Source of the DNA: Elusimicrobiota bacterium
GTDB lineage: Bacteria > Elusimicrobiota > Elusimicrobia > Elusimicrobiales > UBA9959
Direction of reading: 5' to 3'
DNA length: 33,001 nt
NCBI GenBank assembly: GCA_012517285.1
Contig: JAAYVG010000041.1
Location: forward strand, 1 to 33,001
Below are positions 1-7,608 of this stretch, piece after piece (position 1 is the first letter of the stretch; each line of letters starts with the position of its first letter). The position numbers and the translations under genes were made by a program. The notes under the pieces are model-generated. The model searched no databases, was not told the origin of the DNA, and saw nothing but the letters and a program-made list of their open reading frames with translations.

Positions 1-153
1 TCAGGTGGATGGTATGGTCCTGTGGATTATTCAAACTCAAATGGTATAGCAATATATATACCGGCATCATCTATAGGAAATGGATATTTAGACTTACAGT
101 GGTCAAAGTATTCAAACTGGGATGAGATGATAAGCTGGTATTTGAGCAAGTAA
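1..153 (+). CDS. C-terminal end of clostripain-like (C11) protease, partial
   Basis: An open frame enters from the left edge and stops with TAA after 50 codons. The visible tail has a GIAIYIP segment followed by a Tyr/Leu/Trp-rich stretch and WDEMISWYL at the end. This resembles the C-terminus of peptidase family C11 (clostripain-like), whose members often end in a G-[IL]-[SA]-IY-[FI]-P strand and a W-x-x-[FM]-[LI]-x-x-Y-[LF] motif. The catalytic His/Cys region lies outside the window, so the assignment rests on tail similarity only. A strong terminator follows closely, so this is the last gene of its transcript. It would be an exported protease if it follows its family. Confidence 0.5.
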   Translation, partial: SGGWYGPVDYSNSNGIAIYIPASSIGNGYLDLQWSKYSNWDEMISWYLSK

Positions 154-178
154 AAAGTCTTAAAGGTTGTAAAATTAC

Positions 179-214
179 AAGGGCAGTCTTTAAAAAAGAC
201 TGCCCTTATTTTTT
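179..214 (+). terminator. Rho-independent terminator after the partial protease gene
   Basis: A 10-13 bp stem (AAGGGCAGTCTTT pairing with AAAGACTGCCCTT) is followed by a T-rich run (TATTTTTT). It sits about 25 bases after the stop codon of the partial protease gene. Confidence 0.9.
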
Positions 215-244
215 GGTTTTATAAATTTGCTAAAATAAATAAAT

Positions 245-318
245 GGGCGGTTAGCTCAGCGGTTTAGAGCGTTCGCCTCACACGCGAAAGGTCAGAGGTT
301 CAAATCCTCTACCGCCCA
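245..318 (+). tRNA. tRNA-Val (anticodon CAC)
   Basis: A 74-nt cloverleaf: acceptor stem GGGCGGT/ACCGCCC, D-arm with TTAGCTCAGCGG, anticodon stem TTCGC/GCGAA around loop CTCACAC (anticodon CAC, reading GTG), T-arm AGAGG-TTCAAAT-CCTCT and discriminator A. The 3' CCA is not encoded (ATT follows), so CCA addition by a nucleotidyltransferase is needed. Confidence 0.97.
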
Positions 319-363
319 TTGCTGGTAATAAGTTCCGATAAAAGATTTGAAAAACAAATATTT

Positions 364-649
364 TACTTAGGGTTCACTGAAAAAGTCTATTTGAGCAATA
401 AAGCAATGATTTTCGTTATGAGGCGAAAAAACGACCGAGCATACTACAAAGTAGTCTGTAAGCGAATTCTGATGAAGCCGTAGTAGAAAAGCATTATCTT
501 TATTGCCAAAAGAAAGATAAGAAAGTGCAAGGTTTTTGCAACATTACCCTAAAAATAGTGCACTTTTAAAGCAATAATACGCTATAATAGAGACAACTAT
601 TCATTTAGAAAATTATCTTTCGTTAGACTTTTTCAGTGAACCCTACTTA
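364..649. mobile_element. MITE-like element with 21-bp terminal inverted repeats and target duplication
   Basis: Two perfect 21-bp inverted ends, AGGGTTCACTGAAAAAGTCT plus A at 369-389 and its complement at 624-644, enclose about 235 bp with no ORF of note. The element is flanked by the direct repeat TACTTA (364-369 and 644-649). Because the outermost A/T of the ends is shared with this repeat, the duplication can be read as 6 bp with element 370-643, or as 4 bp (ACTT) with element 369-644. Inverted ends, flanking duplication and absence of a transposase describe a non-autonomous miniature transposable element. The interior contains the small palindrome ACTACAAAGTAGT. It fills most of the gene-free stretch between tRNA-Val and the exporter operon. 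The parent transposase is not in this window. Confidence 0.8.
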
Positions 650-691
650 ATCTATTATAGTGTAATAAAAGTTTATATAGATTGAGGATTT

Positions 692-1981
692 CTATTCATA
701 CTTCAGTGCTTCCACAGGATCAAGCTTCGCTGCAACACTTGCCGGATAAAGCGATGATATAAACCCTGTAAGCGATGCTATGACAATAGCAATCAATGCC
801 ATCCACCATCTGAACATCATCATATTTATATCACCCTTTATCTTTAAGTATTCAACAGCACCAATACCAATTATAACACCAAATATCCCACCTAAAAATC
901 CAAGCAATATTGCCTCAACAATAAACTGCATCATAATATCAAACCTTGTTGCCCCTATAGCTCTCCTTATGCCTATCTCCTTTATCCTTGAATATATTGC
1001 AGCAAGTGACACATTCATTATACCGATACCTCCTGCAAGTATTGCTATAATCCCTATTATCATAACCGTCATCATATCCCTCTGCTTGTCTGCCATCTGA
1101 TCCTTGAGTATCTCTATATAATCCCTCATATTCAGAAAAGAAGCATCGTTCTTTCTTGATTTTATAACCTCTGATATCAATCTTTTGTATTTTTCTATGC
1201 TTTCCCTGTTGCCAGTATCAACATTTATACCATCTATCGCTGAAGTGTTTTGATTGTAAGAGTATCCTTTTAAATTTTGAAGGGTTGTGAGAGGAACAAG
1301 TATGTTTGGTTCCCAGCTTCCAACTCCTATAAATGATTTTGGGTTTTGCTCCTGAGGAGGTTCCTCTAATACTCCAACAATCTTGAATAGATTGTTATTG
1401 ATCTTTATATCCTTACCAACAAGCTCATTGTGTTTTACATACTCCTGAAACGAATCCTTGTATTTATAAAATTTATACCACTTTGGTTTTTTAAGCCATC
1501 CACCCTCTTTTATTATCACACATACCTTTTCTTTGTTGTCAATATCATATTTATTTATAAACCTTCCCTTCATCTTATATATCCAACCTCTTTTTTTCCA
1601 CTCTGGTGTTATCCCTTCTATTCCTAAATAGGTGTCATAGCCCAAATCAGAAAATCTCACCCATTTATTGAAATACGGAGAGACCATATAAAGCTCTGGG
1701 AATGTCTTTCTTATTGCTAAGGCATCGTTATATGTAAGATACTTAGATTCGTCATATTCAGATCCCTGTTCCTCCCATCTGTTTTTGTTTTCTATATTTA
1801 TTCTCCCCGGTCCATTTATCTCTATTGCTTTGTTCATTCTGTAGTTCATAGAATATACAAGTGTTAATGTATATATTATTGATATCACACCTATTGTTAT
1901 GGAAAAAAAACTTAAAAATGATCTCATCTTATGATACTTGATTTCAATCATAGCACTTCTTGCTGTTTCAACAAGCTTCAT
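692..1981 (-). CDS. MacB-type ABC transporter permease (FtsX family)
   Basis: Membrane subunit of an ABC exporter of the MacB/FtsX mechanotransmission type. A single N-terminal membrane helix (about residues 20-45) is followed by a large extracytoplasmic MacB_PCD-like domain (about 45-290). The C-terminal FtsX domain (about 303-429) has three further hydrophobic helices, the coupling segment RIKEIGIRRAIGAT and the typical ending LYPASVAAKLDPVEALKYE. Its 429 residues fit a stand-alone permease; E. coli MacB fuses this unit to its ATPase, whereas here the ATPase is the upstream gene. The start codon lies inside the end of the ATPase gene (14-base overlap), so translation is coupled. It is last in the order tolC-like, adaptor, ATPase, permease. 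Substrate unknown: such pumps export peptides, macrolides, siderophores or lipoproteins. Confidence 0.93.
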   Translation of the reverse strand: MKLVETARSAMIEIKYHKMRSFLSFFSITIGVISIIYTLTLVYSMNYRMNKAIEINGPGRINIENKNRWEEQGSEYDESKYLTYNDALAIRKTFPELYMVSPYFNKWVRFSDLGYDTYLGIEGITPEWKKRGWIYKMKGRFINKYDIDNKEKVCVIIKEGGWLKKPKWYKFYKYKDSFQEYVKHNELVGKDIKINNNLFKIVGVLEEPPQEQNPKSFIGVGSWEPNILVPLTTLQNLKGYSYNQNTSAIDGINVDTGNRESIEKYKRLISEVIKSRKNDASFLNMRDYIEILKDQMADKQRDMMTVMIIGIIAILAGGIGIMNVSLAAIYSRIKEIGIRRAIGATRFDIMMQFIVEAILLGFLGGIFGVIIGIGAVEYLKIKGDINMMMFRWWMALIAIVIASLTGFISSLYPASVAAKLDPVEALKYE

Positions 1982-2636
1982 CTATAACTCCGTCCTTTAT
2001 TTTTATTATTCTTTTAGCCTTTTTGGCCATATTAATATCATGGGTAACCATAACAACAGTCATCCCCTTTTTGTTAAGCTCAAGAAGTATATCAATGACA
2101 TCATTAGCATTTGATGAGTCAAGATTTCCTGTTGGCTCATCAGCCAGTAACAACGATGGAGAATTTATAAGTGCCCTTATTATAGCAACCCTCTGCTTTT
2201 CTCCACCAGACAGTTCAAGCATGGAATTTCTGGATTTACTTCTCATATTAAACAGATCCATAAACTCATCTGCTTTTTTTACAGCATCCCTTCTTGATGT
2301 TCCTAAGTAGAGTGCAGGAAGTATAATATTTTCAACAGTGGATAATCGCGGCAAAAGATTAAACGATTGAAAAACAAACCCTACCTCTTTCAATCTCATA
2401 TAACTTCTTTCCTTATCATTAAGCTTTGATGCGTCAACATTTTTAAAATAATATTGGCCTGATGTTGGTATATCCAAAAAACCCATAATATTTAGCAGTG
2501 TTGATTTACCACACCCACTTGGTCCAAGTATTGCAAGAAAATCATTCTCCATAACCTCAATATCAACCCCCTTTAAAGCCTGATAAACAAAGCTTTTGGA
2601 GGTATAATTTTTAACTATTTTTTCACATCTTATCAT
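1968..2636 (-). CDS. ABC transporter ATP-binding protein (MacB/LolD type)
   Basis: Cytoplasmic ATPase powering the neighbouring MacB-type permease. All motifs are intact: Walker A GPSGCGKST (residues 38-46), Q-loop Gln90, signature LSGGEKQ (142-148), Walker B LLLADE (162-167) followed by the D-loop region, and switch His199. The ADEPTGNLDS stretch is characteristic of the LolD/MacB/FtsE subfamily. The 222-residue length is normal for a single nucleotide-binding domain. The gene overlaps the adaptor gene upstream by 4 bases (ATGA) and the permease gene downstream by 14 bases, so the three are translated as a coupled unit. By family it would form a dimer bound to two permease copies. Confidence 0.95.
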   Translation of the reverse strand: MIRCEKIVKNYTSKSFVYQALKGVDIEVMENDFLAILGPSGCGKSTLLNIMGFLDIPTSGQYYFKNVDASKLNDKERSYMRLKEVGFVFQSFNLLPRLSTVENIILPALYLGTSRRDAVKKADEFMDLFNMRSKSRNSMLELSGGEKQRVAIIRALINSPSLLLADEPTGNLDSSNANDVIDILLELNKKGMTVVMVTHDINMAKKAKRIIKIKDGVIDEAC

Positions 2637-3532
2637 TGTTCTATGTTAAGTGGTTTATCAGTATAAACCTCATCCCCTTCCTTTAAGCCACTTATAACCT
2701 CCACATAAGTTTCATTCCTCAGCCCTGTTTTTATATAAGTTTTTTTTGCTTTTTTCGTCTCAGGATTATAAAGATAAACAAAACTTTCTCCATATTCATC
2801 AAAAAGCCCTGAAAGCGGAAGTCTTAAAACACCAGTTCTTTTTTCAAGAACTGCTGAAACCGTTGCACTCATATTTGGTATAAGATTGAGACCATCTACT
2901 ATATCTATCTCAACAGGAAATTTTTTCAGATCAGACTTTGATGAAAATGATATGAGCGATACCCTGCCCTTAGTCTTTTTATTTAGCACATCTATATAAA
3001 GATCAACCCACATACCCTTTTTTATCTTGATCACATCCTTTTCATCCACATCAACTCTTACAATCATTTTACTAAGGTTTGCAACCCTCATAATACACGT
3101 TGGATTATAGTCGTTCAATCCTGTAATTTTTTCTCCTACAAGCCTTATCTTTTCCTCACCACCATATCCATTATCAGATGAACACTTTAAAACAACACCA
3201 TCAATTGGACTTATGACATCAACAGGAATAAACTTATCAGCGGAGCTCATACCCGGCTGAACAACAGCAAGCTTACTACCAACTTTTACCTCATCACCCT
3301 CCTTTACAAAAAGCTCTGATAATGTCCCGCTCACCAGAGAATAGATATCCCTTACATCCTTTGGATATACCGTACCATTTTCTCTAAACTCAACCTCAAC
3401 ATCTCCCTTCTCAACCTTAACCCTTTCTATGTCAGCCTCAACAACTGAGTATTTTTTATAAAATTTATATCCATAATAACAACCTGAAATGATTATAATT
3501 AATATCAAGGATCTCAATATCTTTTTTTTCAT
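2633..3532 (-). CDS. Periplasmic adaptor (HlyD/MacA-like membrane fusion protein), hairpin-less
   Basis: Adaptor expected to link the inner-membrane ABC unit to the TolC-like channel. One N-terminal membrane anchor (about residues 5-25) precedes a lipoyl/barrel-sandwich half (SGTLSELFVKEGDEVKVGSKL, about 68-88). The second half (ISPIDGVVL) follows after only about 20 residues. Beta-barrel and membrane-proximal domains come next, with NMSATVSAVL and LKEGDEV. MacA and HlyD insert a long alpha-helical hairpin between the lipoyl halves; here it is missing. I chose the ATG at 3532: it overlaps the tolC-like stop as ATGA and has AGGAGAGG 3-4 bases upstream. An in-frame TTG 18 bases earlier is less likely. 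Confidence 0.88.
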   Translation of the reverse strand: MKKKILRSLILIIIISGCYYGYKFYKKYSVVEADIERVKVEKGDVEVEFRENGTVYPKDVRDIYSLVSGTLSELFVKEGDEVKVGSKLAVVQPGMSSADKFIPVDVISPIDGVVLKCSSDNGYGGEEKIRLVGEKITGLNDYNPTCIMRVANLSKMIVRVDVDEKDVIKIKKGMWVDLYIDVLNKKTKGRVSLISFSSKSDLKKFPVEIDIVDGLNLIPNMSATVSAVLEKRTGVLRLPLSGLFDEYGESFVYLYNPETKKAKKTYIKTGLRNETYVEVISGLKEGDEVYTDKPLNIEQ

Positions 3533-4824
3533 ATACCCTCTCCTTTCCAAAGTTCCTCTCCTATTACCTTTTTATAATAAACCATTGCAAGGTATAAATC
3601 ATAATAAGAATTTGCAAGATCAGTCTGTGAATTGAGCTGATCCTTCTGAGCATCCACAAGATCAATAACGGATGCATTTCCCTCGTAGTATTTCTGTTTT
3701 GTTATCTCAAGATTATCGTTTGATATCTTGGACTTTATTTTTGAAACCTCATACGACTTCTTAGAATAGGAAAACTGATATATAGCTGAAATGATCTCTT
3801 TTTTTATTGAAAGCTTTAAGTCATCAAGATCCCTTCTGGCCTCGGCAAGGTATATATTTGCCTCATAATAATTCTTATCCTTTGTATAGATGCCGGATGT
3901 TATTGGAAACGATAAGGAAAAACTCAGGGCATAAGTCTTTTCACCAGAACCTATTGAAAATATTTTATTCTTTGCATATGAAAAATCAAGCTTTGTATCA
4001 GGATAAAGTGTTGCATAGCTTTTCTTAAGCTCCTTTTCTTTTTTTTCGATCTCCTTTTCTTTTATATATATTTCCTTTCTATTTTTAAGCCCTTTTTCTA
4101 TAGATTCGCCAATACCAGCTATACCTTGAGACTCATCAAAAACAATCTCTGATGGATTCTTTTCTGAAAGTGGCTCATCCTTTATTAATATATTAAAACT
4201 TATGATTGAATTTATTTCTAAATTTTCATTCTGTGTATAAAAAAGCTCAGAATCTTTATAATTGAGCTCTGATTTAAGTAGATCAGAATAGCTTTTCAAT
4301 CCCTGAGAATAATAAATTTTAGTTTTTTCGTACTGATCAAGATATGATTCCATATTAGACCTTGATACCTCAATCATCTTTTTATTTTTCAGCAGGTCAG
4401 CATATCTTGATATAGCGTTATAAACAGTATCCTGAACATTAAGCCATAGATTTGCCTCAGCAATAGCTATATCGATAAATTGAGAATCCACTGTAAACTT
4501 ATCCTTAAAATTATTGAATAGGTTATAACTTAAATTCAATGATGAGGATGTTTCGTCATCGTTTATTGAAAATTTTTTAGCATCTGAATATAGATTAGAG
4601 CTAAGCGTATAATAAACATCAGGTATATATGACTGATAAACTGTATTAAGATACTCCTTCTTTGCTATTTCTTTCTGATCCTTATAATTTTTTATCTCAG
4701 TAGATGTATCAAGAGCTTTTTTTATATAATCATCCAATGATATCTCTAAAGAAAAAAGCTCCGATGAGATAAAGCATAGCAAAGCTGATATAAAAAATAT
4801 GGATATTTTTTTCAGTTTCATCAT
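3529..4824 (-). CDS. TolC-family outer membrane efflux protein
   Basis: Outer-membrane channel component of the exporter encoded downstream. It starts with a signal peptide (MMKLKKISIFFISALLCF, cleaved near LFS-LEI). The mature part shows the internal duplication of OEP/TolC proteins: long Lys/Glu/Asp-rich helices alternating with beta-strand segments, for example YYTLSSNLYS in the first half and TLYPDTKLDFSYAKN in the second. At 431 residues it is a usual TolC size. It is the first gene of the leftward operon. No Shine-Dalgarno precedes the two adjacent ATGs (4824 and 4821). A -10-like TATACA lies 5 bases before the first, so the mRNA may have almost no leader. The promoter region is shared with divergent rlmN. 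Confidence 0.9.
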   Translation of the reverse strand: MMKLKKISIFFISALLCFISSELFSLEISLDDYIKKALDTSTEIKNYKDQKEIAKKEYLNTVYQSYIPDVYYTLSSNLYSDAKKFSINDDETSSSLNLSYNLFNNFKDKFTVDSQFIDIAIAEANLWLNVQDTVYNAISRYADLLKNKKMIEVSRSNMESYLDQYEKTKIYYSQGLKSYSDLLKSELNYKDSELFYTQNENLEINSIISFNILIKDEPLSEKNPSEIVFDESQGIAGIGESIEKGLKNRKEIYIKEKEIEKKEKELKKSYATLYPDTKLDFSYAKNKIFSIGSGEKTYALSFSLSFPITSGIYTKDKNYYEANIYLAEARRDLDDLKLSIKKEIISAIYQFSYSKKSYEVSKIKSKISNDNLEITKQKYYEGNASVIDLVDAQKDQLNSQTDLANSYYDLYLAMVYYKKVIGEELWKGEGI

Positions 4825-4829
4825 TATAT

Positions 4830-4837
4830 TGTATAAT
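4830..4837. promoter_or_regulatory. Overlapping divergent -10 boxes of rlmN (+) and the tolC operon (-)
   Basis: On the plus strand TATAAT at 4832-4837 ends exactly 6 bases before the rlmN ATG at 4844. On the minus strand TATACA at 4835-4830 ends 5 bases before the tolC-like ATG at 4824. Only 19 bases separate the two genes, neither has a Shine-Dalgarno, and no good -35 is visible. The two -10 boxes physically overlap, so polymerase could occupy only one at a time. Confidence 0.55.
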
Positions 4838-4843
4838 AAAAAT

Positions 4844-5860
4844 ATGGATATTTTAAAAATTAGAGAACATATTAATAAGAAGGGTTATCCTGATTATAGA
4901 TTCAATCAGGTTAAGGATGCTGTGTTTTCAAACGCGGTAGCTTCTTTTAAAGAAATCAAAAACATCCCTGAAAGCTTGAGGGAAGAGCTTGAAAAAAACT
5001 TTAGGTTTTATTCAATTAAAAATGTAATGACACTATCTTCAAAGAAAGAAAATGCATTGAAATTTCTTTTTGAGCTTAAGGATGGTTATAGAATTGAGAC
5101 AATGATATTTGAAAAGGAAAAGGATACATGGGTTGCCTGCATATCAAGCCAAGTCGGATGTCCGGTTGGATGTAAGTTCTGTGCTTCAGGAAAGAAAGGA
5201 CTGAAAAGAAATCTTAACTATGATGAGATATCAGATCAGGTTTTATTTGCAAAAAATTATATTGCTAAAAATCTTAGCGGTGAGATAAAAAGGATTGTCT
5301 ATATGGGAATAGGAGAATCGCTTTTCAACTATGAAAATCTTTCAAAAAGCATATCAATATTAAACAATTATTTCAACATAGGCAAGAGACACATATCAGT
5401 TTCAACCTTTGGCTATATACCGAGGATAAGAGATTTTGCAAGAGATTTTCCTCAGGTAAATCTTGCTATATCACTTCATAGTGCAGTTGATAAGACAAGG
5501 GAAGAGCTGGTTCCGTTTTCTGAAAAATATCCATTGAAAGAGCTATCAAGGGCATTAAAGGATTATCTTGACATAACAAAGCGAAAGATTTTTATTGAAT
5601 ATGTTATGCTGAAAGGAATAAATGATAGACAGAAGGATGTTTATAAGATAATAAATTTCATTGATTCGATAAGCAAAAGAAAATATTTTACCGTAAATCT
5701 TATACCATATAACCAAACTGATTTAAAATTTCTTCCATCAAGCAGGGAGAGAATCTCTGAATTTTGCAATATGCTTATCTCTGAAGGGGTTAACTCAACA
5801 ATAAGGAAAAGTTTTGGAGTTGATATAAAAGGGGCATGTGGCCAATTAGCAATAAAATAA
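4844..5860 (+). CDS. rlmN: 23S rRNA A2503 / tRNA A37 C2-methyltransferase RlmN
   Basis: Radical-SAM enzyme that methylates carbon 2 of A2503 in 23S rRNA and A37 in some tRNAs, affecting decoding accuracy. The cluster motif CPVGCKFC supplies Cys106, Cys110 and Cys113. The RlmN-specific Cys99 (in ACISSQVGC) and the methyl-carrying Cys332 (in GACGQL, near the C-terminus) are both present, so the enzyme looks intact. The 338 residues are within the family range. I chose the ATG at 4844 because the protein from there matches the family start; an in-frame ATG 45 bases upstream would overlap the divergent gene and add an unrelated leader. TATAAT ends 6 bases before this ATG, suggesting a leaderless mRNA. 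Cfr is the paralogous alternative, but the context and sequence fit RlmN. Confidence 0.95.
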   Translation: MDILKIREHINKKGYPDYRFNQVKDAVFSNAVASFKEIKNIPESLREELEKNFRFYSIKNVMTLSSKKENALKFLFELKDGYRIETMIFEKEKDTWVACISSQVGCPVGCKFCASGKKGLKRNLNYDEISDQVLFAKNYIAKNLSGEIKRIVYMGIGESLFNYENLSKSISILNNYFNIGKRHISVSTFGYIPRIRDFARDFPQVNLAISLHSAVDKTREELVPFSEKYPLKELSRALKDYLDITKRKIFIEYVMLKGINDRQKDVYKIINFIDSISKRKYFTVNLIPYNQTDLKFLPSSRERISEFCNMLISEGVNSTIRKSFGVDIKGACGQLAIK

Positions 5861-5894
5861 AAAAGCGCCCTGATTTTTTTACAAACAGAGCGCT
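5850..5894 (-). terminator. Terminator shared by the convergent rlmN and lipoprotein genes
   Basis: Stem AGCGCCCTG (5864-5872) pairs with CAGAGCGCT (5886-5894) with one mismatch. Read on the minus strand it is followed by TTTTTTATTTTATT, a good U-run for the lipoprotein gene. On the plus strand the run after the stem is weak, so rlmN may terminate less efficiently. Confidence 0.75.
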
Positions 5895-5911
5895 TGATTT
5901 ACTCTAATTAT

Positions 5912-6109
5912 TTATTTCCCACTTGGGGTTGTTTGCTGCTGTGTCTGTTCTGTAGGCTGCTGAGCATTAGTTGTTGTTTCTGTGCTTGTTGCTGGAGTCT
6001 GTGTTTGCTCCATTGCAGCAGGTTCCTGAACAGGAGCTGTTTCCTGTGGTTTATTGCAGGCAACAGCCATAACAGCCATAACTGGCACTAATAATAACAT
6101 TTTTTTCAT
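5912..6109 (-). CDS. Small low-complexity lipoprotein
   Basis: A 65-residue protein with a lipoprotein signal peptide: MKKMLLLVPVMAVMAVAC, with a lipobox-like VAVAC-type site making Cys18 the lipidated residue. The mature part (NKPQETAPVQEPAAMEQ and onward) is almost entirely Gln, Thr, Pro, Glu and Ala, with no recognisable domain. It is probably an extended periplasmic spacer or coat lipoprotein. Start: ATG at 6109 has GAGGTG 9 bases upstream; an in-frame GTG at 6121 coincides with that Shine-Dalgarno and is unlikely. Promoter and 5' hairpin are described separately. Function unknown. Confidence 0.75.
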   Translation of the reverse strand: MKKMLLLVPVMAVMAVACNKPQETAPVQEPAAMEQTQTPATSTETTTNAQQPTEQTQQQTTPSGK

Positions 6110-6125
6110 AAGTTTCTTCACCTCG

Positions 6126-6163
6126 TTTAGGAAATCCTTAATGGATCTCCTAAATACATTATA
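6126..6163 (-). promoter_or_regulatory. Promoter and 5'-terminal hairpin of the lipoprotein mRNA
   Basis: On the minus strand TATAAT occupies 6163-6158. Transcription from it would start near 6151, at the edge of a hairpin: TTTAGGA and ATCC (6126-6137) pair with GGAT and TCCTAAA (6143-6154), with one internal mismatch and a 5-base loop. The hairpin ends just before the GAGGTG ribosome-binding site. It could stabilise the 5' end of an abundant short mRNA or act as an operator. Confidence 0.45.
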
Positions 6164-6234
6164 TCATTTTTTAACATTTAAGCCGCACTGAGAAAGTGGA
6201 AGATAAACTACGAGGTTACCTCTGGTTCTTTCCT

Positions 6235-6266
6235 AAATAACCAGACAACCAAATAACTAAACAACT
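6235..6266 (+). repeat. Four degenerate 8-bp tandem units (AAAYAACY)
   Basis: AAATAACC, AGACAACC, AAATAACT and AAACAACT follow one another without gaps. Two more such units in reverse orientation (AGTTGTTT, GGTTGTTT) lie at 16477-16492 beside tRNA-Ser. Just upstream, at 6206-6217, AACTACGAGGTT is a weak member of the CTACG-core repeat family seen elsewhere in the window. Confidence 0.5.
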
Positions 6267-6287
6267 AATTTGTAGGACTTTAGGCAC

Positions 6288-6316
6288 TTGAAAGCTTGAT
6301 ATATGTCAATTACTAT
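6288..6316 (+). promoter_or_regulatory. Predicted leaderless promoter of the MltA gene
   Basis: TTGAAA (6288-6293), a 17-base spacer and TACTAT (6311-6316) are followed by exactly 6 bases and then GTG at 6323. A transcript starting 7 bases after the -10 box would begin at the start codon. The motif TAGGACTTTAG lies just upstream, at 6272-6282. Confidence 0.5.
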
Positions 6317-6322
6317 GTAATT

Positions 6323-7600
6323 GTGAAGATATTATTTTTTTTAACATTAGGATTGACTCTTTCTGGAGGAGATTTTAAAGAAAGGATGCAATCTGTTGAA
6401 CTACCCTCTGTTTTTGTAAGATTTAATGATACTAAAGCAACATCCTGCCCAAAAAACTATAAAGATTTAACTGACAAGGGATCAGGTTTTGTATTTTCAG
6501 ATATAGATAATCCTGTAAAAGACGTCTCATCATCACTCTGGTCAAACCTATCAATCATATCAGATGATCTTGATAGAGAGAGCCTATTAAAAGCGATAAA
6601 AACCAATATTGAGTACTGGCAGTCTAAACCACAAAGCTTTTCCATCAAATTGGCAGGTGATACCTATACAGCCTCTGAAATGCTTGAAGCAAACAATGAT
6701 CTCTATTCCATATTCTCATCAACTATGTCATACACTGATATATTAAATGTCCTTAAATCAAGGTTTAAGATTTATAGGGCAGTTAGTGATGATACAAAAG
6801 ATGTTACTATAACAGGATACTACGAGAGTGAGATATCTGTGAAAAAAGAAAAAGATGATGTTTATAAATATCCACTTCATTTTAGACCACCTGATTTAGT
6901 AAAAACTAATAATCCTGACTTTGATTATGGAAGGTATGATGAAGATGGAAATCTTGTTAAATATTATTCAACAGAAGAAATAAGGAATGGTGCTATTGAT
7001 AAATATAAATTAGAGATAGCATACTCAAACCATCCATCACACATTCTTCTTGCCCAGATTCAGGGTTCTTCAATACTCAGATTCCCTGATCAAAGCTATG
7101 AGAGGATTGGTTTTGATGGCGCAAATGGCTGGCCTTATGTCAGCATTCAGAAAATTCTTATGGACTGCGGAGAAGTGCCTTCAATGAACTTTAAGGATTT
7201 CATAAAATATCTTTCTTCGCAACCACAGGATAGAGAGGAGAGGCTTGTTAATTTAAACCCGAGGTATATATTTTTTAATATAAGGGATAAGGATTTGGGG
7301 GCTATTGGTGCGATATCAAAGGAACTCACCCCCAAGCGTTCTGTTGCAATAGACCCTGCCTACATTCCTTATGGCCTTGTTGCTTATATCTCATCAACCA
7401 AGCCTGTAAGCGATGAAAATGGTGAAAAAATAATAAGCTTTGAAAAATTTTCAAGGTTTATAACAACACAAGATACAGGAAGTGCCATAAGAGGGGCTGG
7501 AAGAATAGATATATTCTGGGGAAATGGTAAGAAAGCGGAGTTAGAAGCATCCTCTATGAAAGCATCAGCGAGCTTTTATCTGATCACACCTAAAAAATAA
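6323..7600 (+). CDS. mltA: MltA-type lytic murein transglycosylase
   Basis: Cleaves the MurNAc-GlcNAc bond of peptidoglycan to leave 1,6-anhydro ends, acting in the periplasm during wall remodelling. The MltA domain begins around TGYYESEI and YPLHFRPPDL (about residues 164-192 from this start). The C-terminal 3D-type barrel contains SVAIDPAYIPYG, then QDTGSAIRGAGRIDIFWG (about 383-400), which carries the conserved catalytic-region aspartates. The start is uncertain. GTG at 6323 gives a clean signal peptide (MKILFFLTLGLTLSGG) and sits 6 bases after a promoter -10 box; an in-frame TTG at 6296 would add nine residues. No Shine-Dalgarno is visible for either. No lipobox Cys follows the hydrophobic stretch, unlike E. 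coli MltA, so this form may be soluble. Confidence 0.9.
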   Translation: MKILFFLTLGLTLSGGDFKERMQSVELPSVFVRFNDTKATSCPKNYKDLTDKGSGFVFSDIDNPVKDVSSSLWSNLSIISDDLDRESLLKAIKTNIEYWQSKPQSFSIKLAGDTYTASEMLEANNDLYSIFSSTMSYTDILNVLKSRFKIYRAVSDDTKDVTITGYYESEISVKKEKDDVYKYPLHFRPPDLVKTNNPDFDYGRYDEDGNLVKYYSTEEIRNGAIDKYKLEIAYSNHPSHILLAQIQGSSILRFPDQSYERIGFDGANGWPYVSIQKILMDCGEVPSMNFKDFIKYLSSQPQDREERLVNLNPRYIFFNIRDKDLGAIGAISKELTPKRSVAIDPAYIPYGLVAYISSTKPVSDENGEKIISFEKFSRFITTQDTGSAIRGAGRIDIFWGNGKKAELEASSMKASASFYLITPKK

Positions 7601-7608
7601 AACACATA

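Noticed and set aside
3533-3550. TTG start of the adaptor gene
   Set aside because: The ATG at 3532 has AGGAGAGG in front and overlaps the upstream stop as ATGA; the TTG has neither.
4799-4843. Fifteen-codon N-terminal extension of RlmN
   Set aside because: The extension is hydrophobic, unlike RlmN starts, overlaps the divergent tolC-like gene, and the ATG at 4844 fits both family length and promoter geometry.
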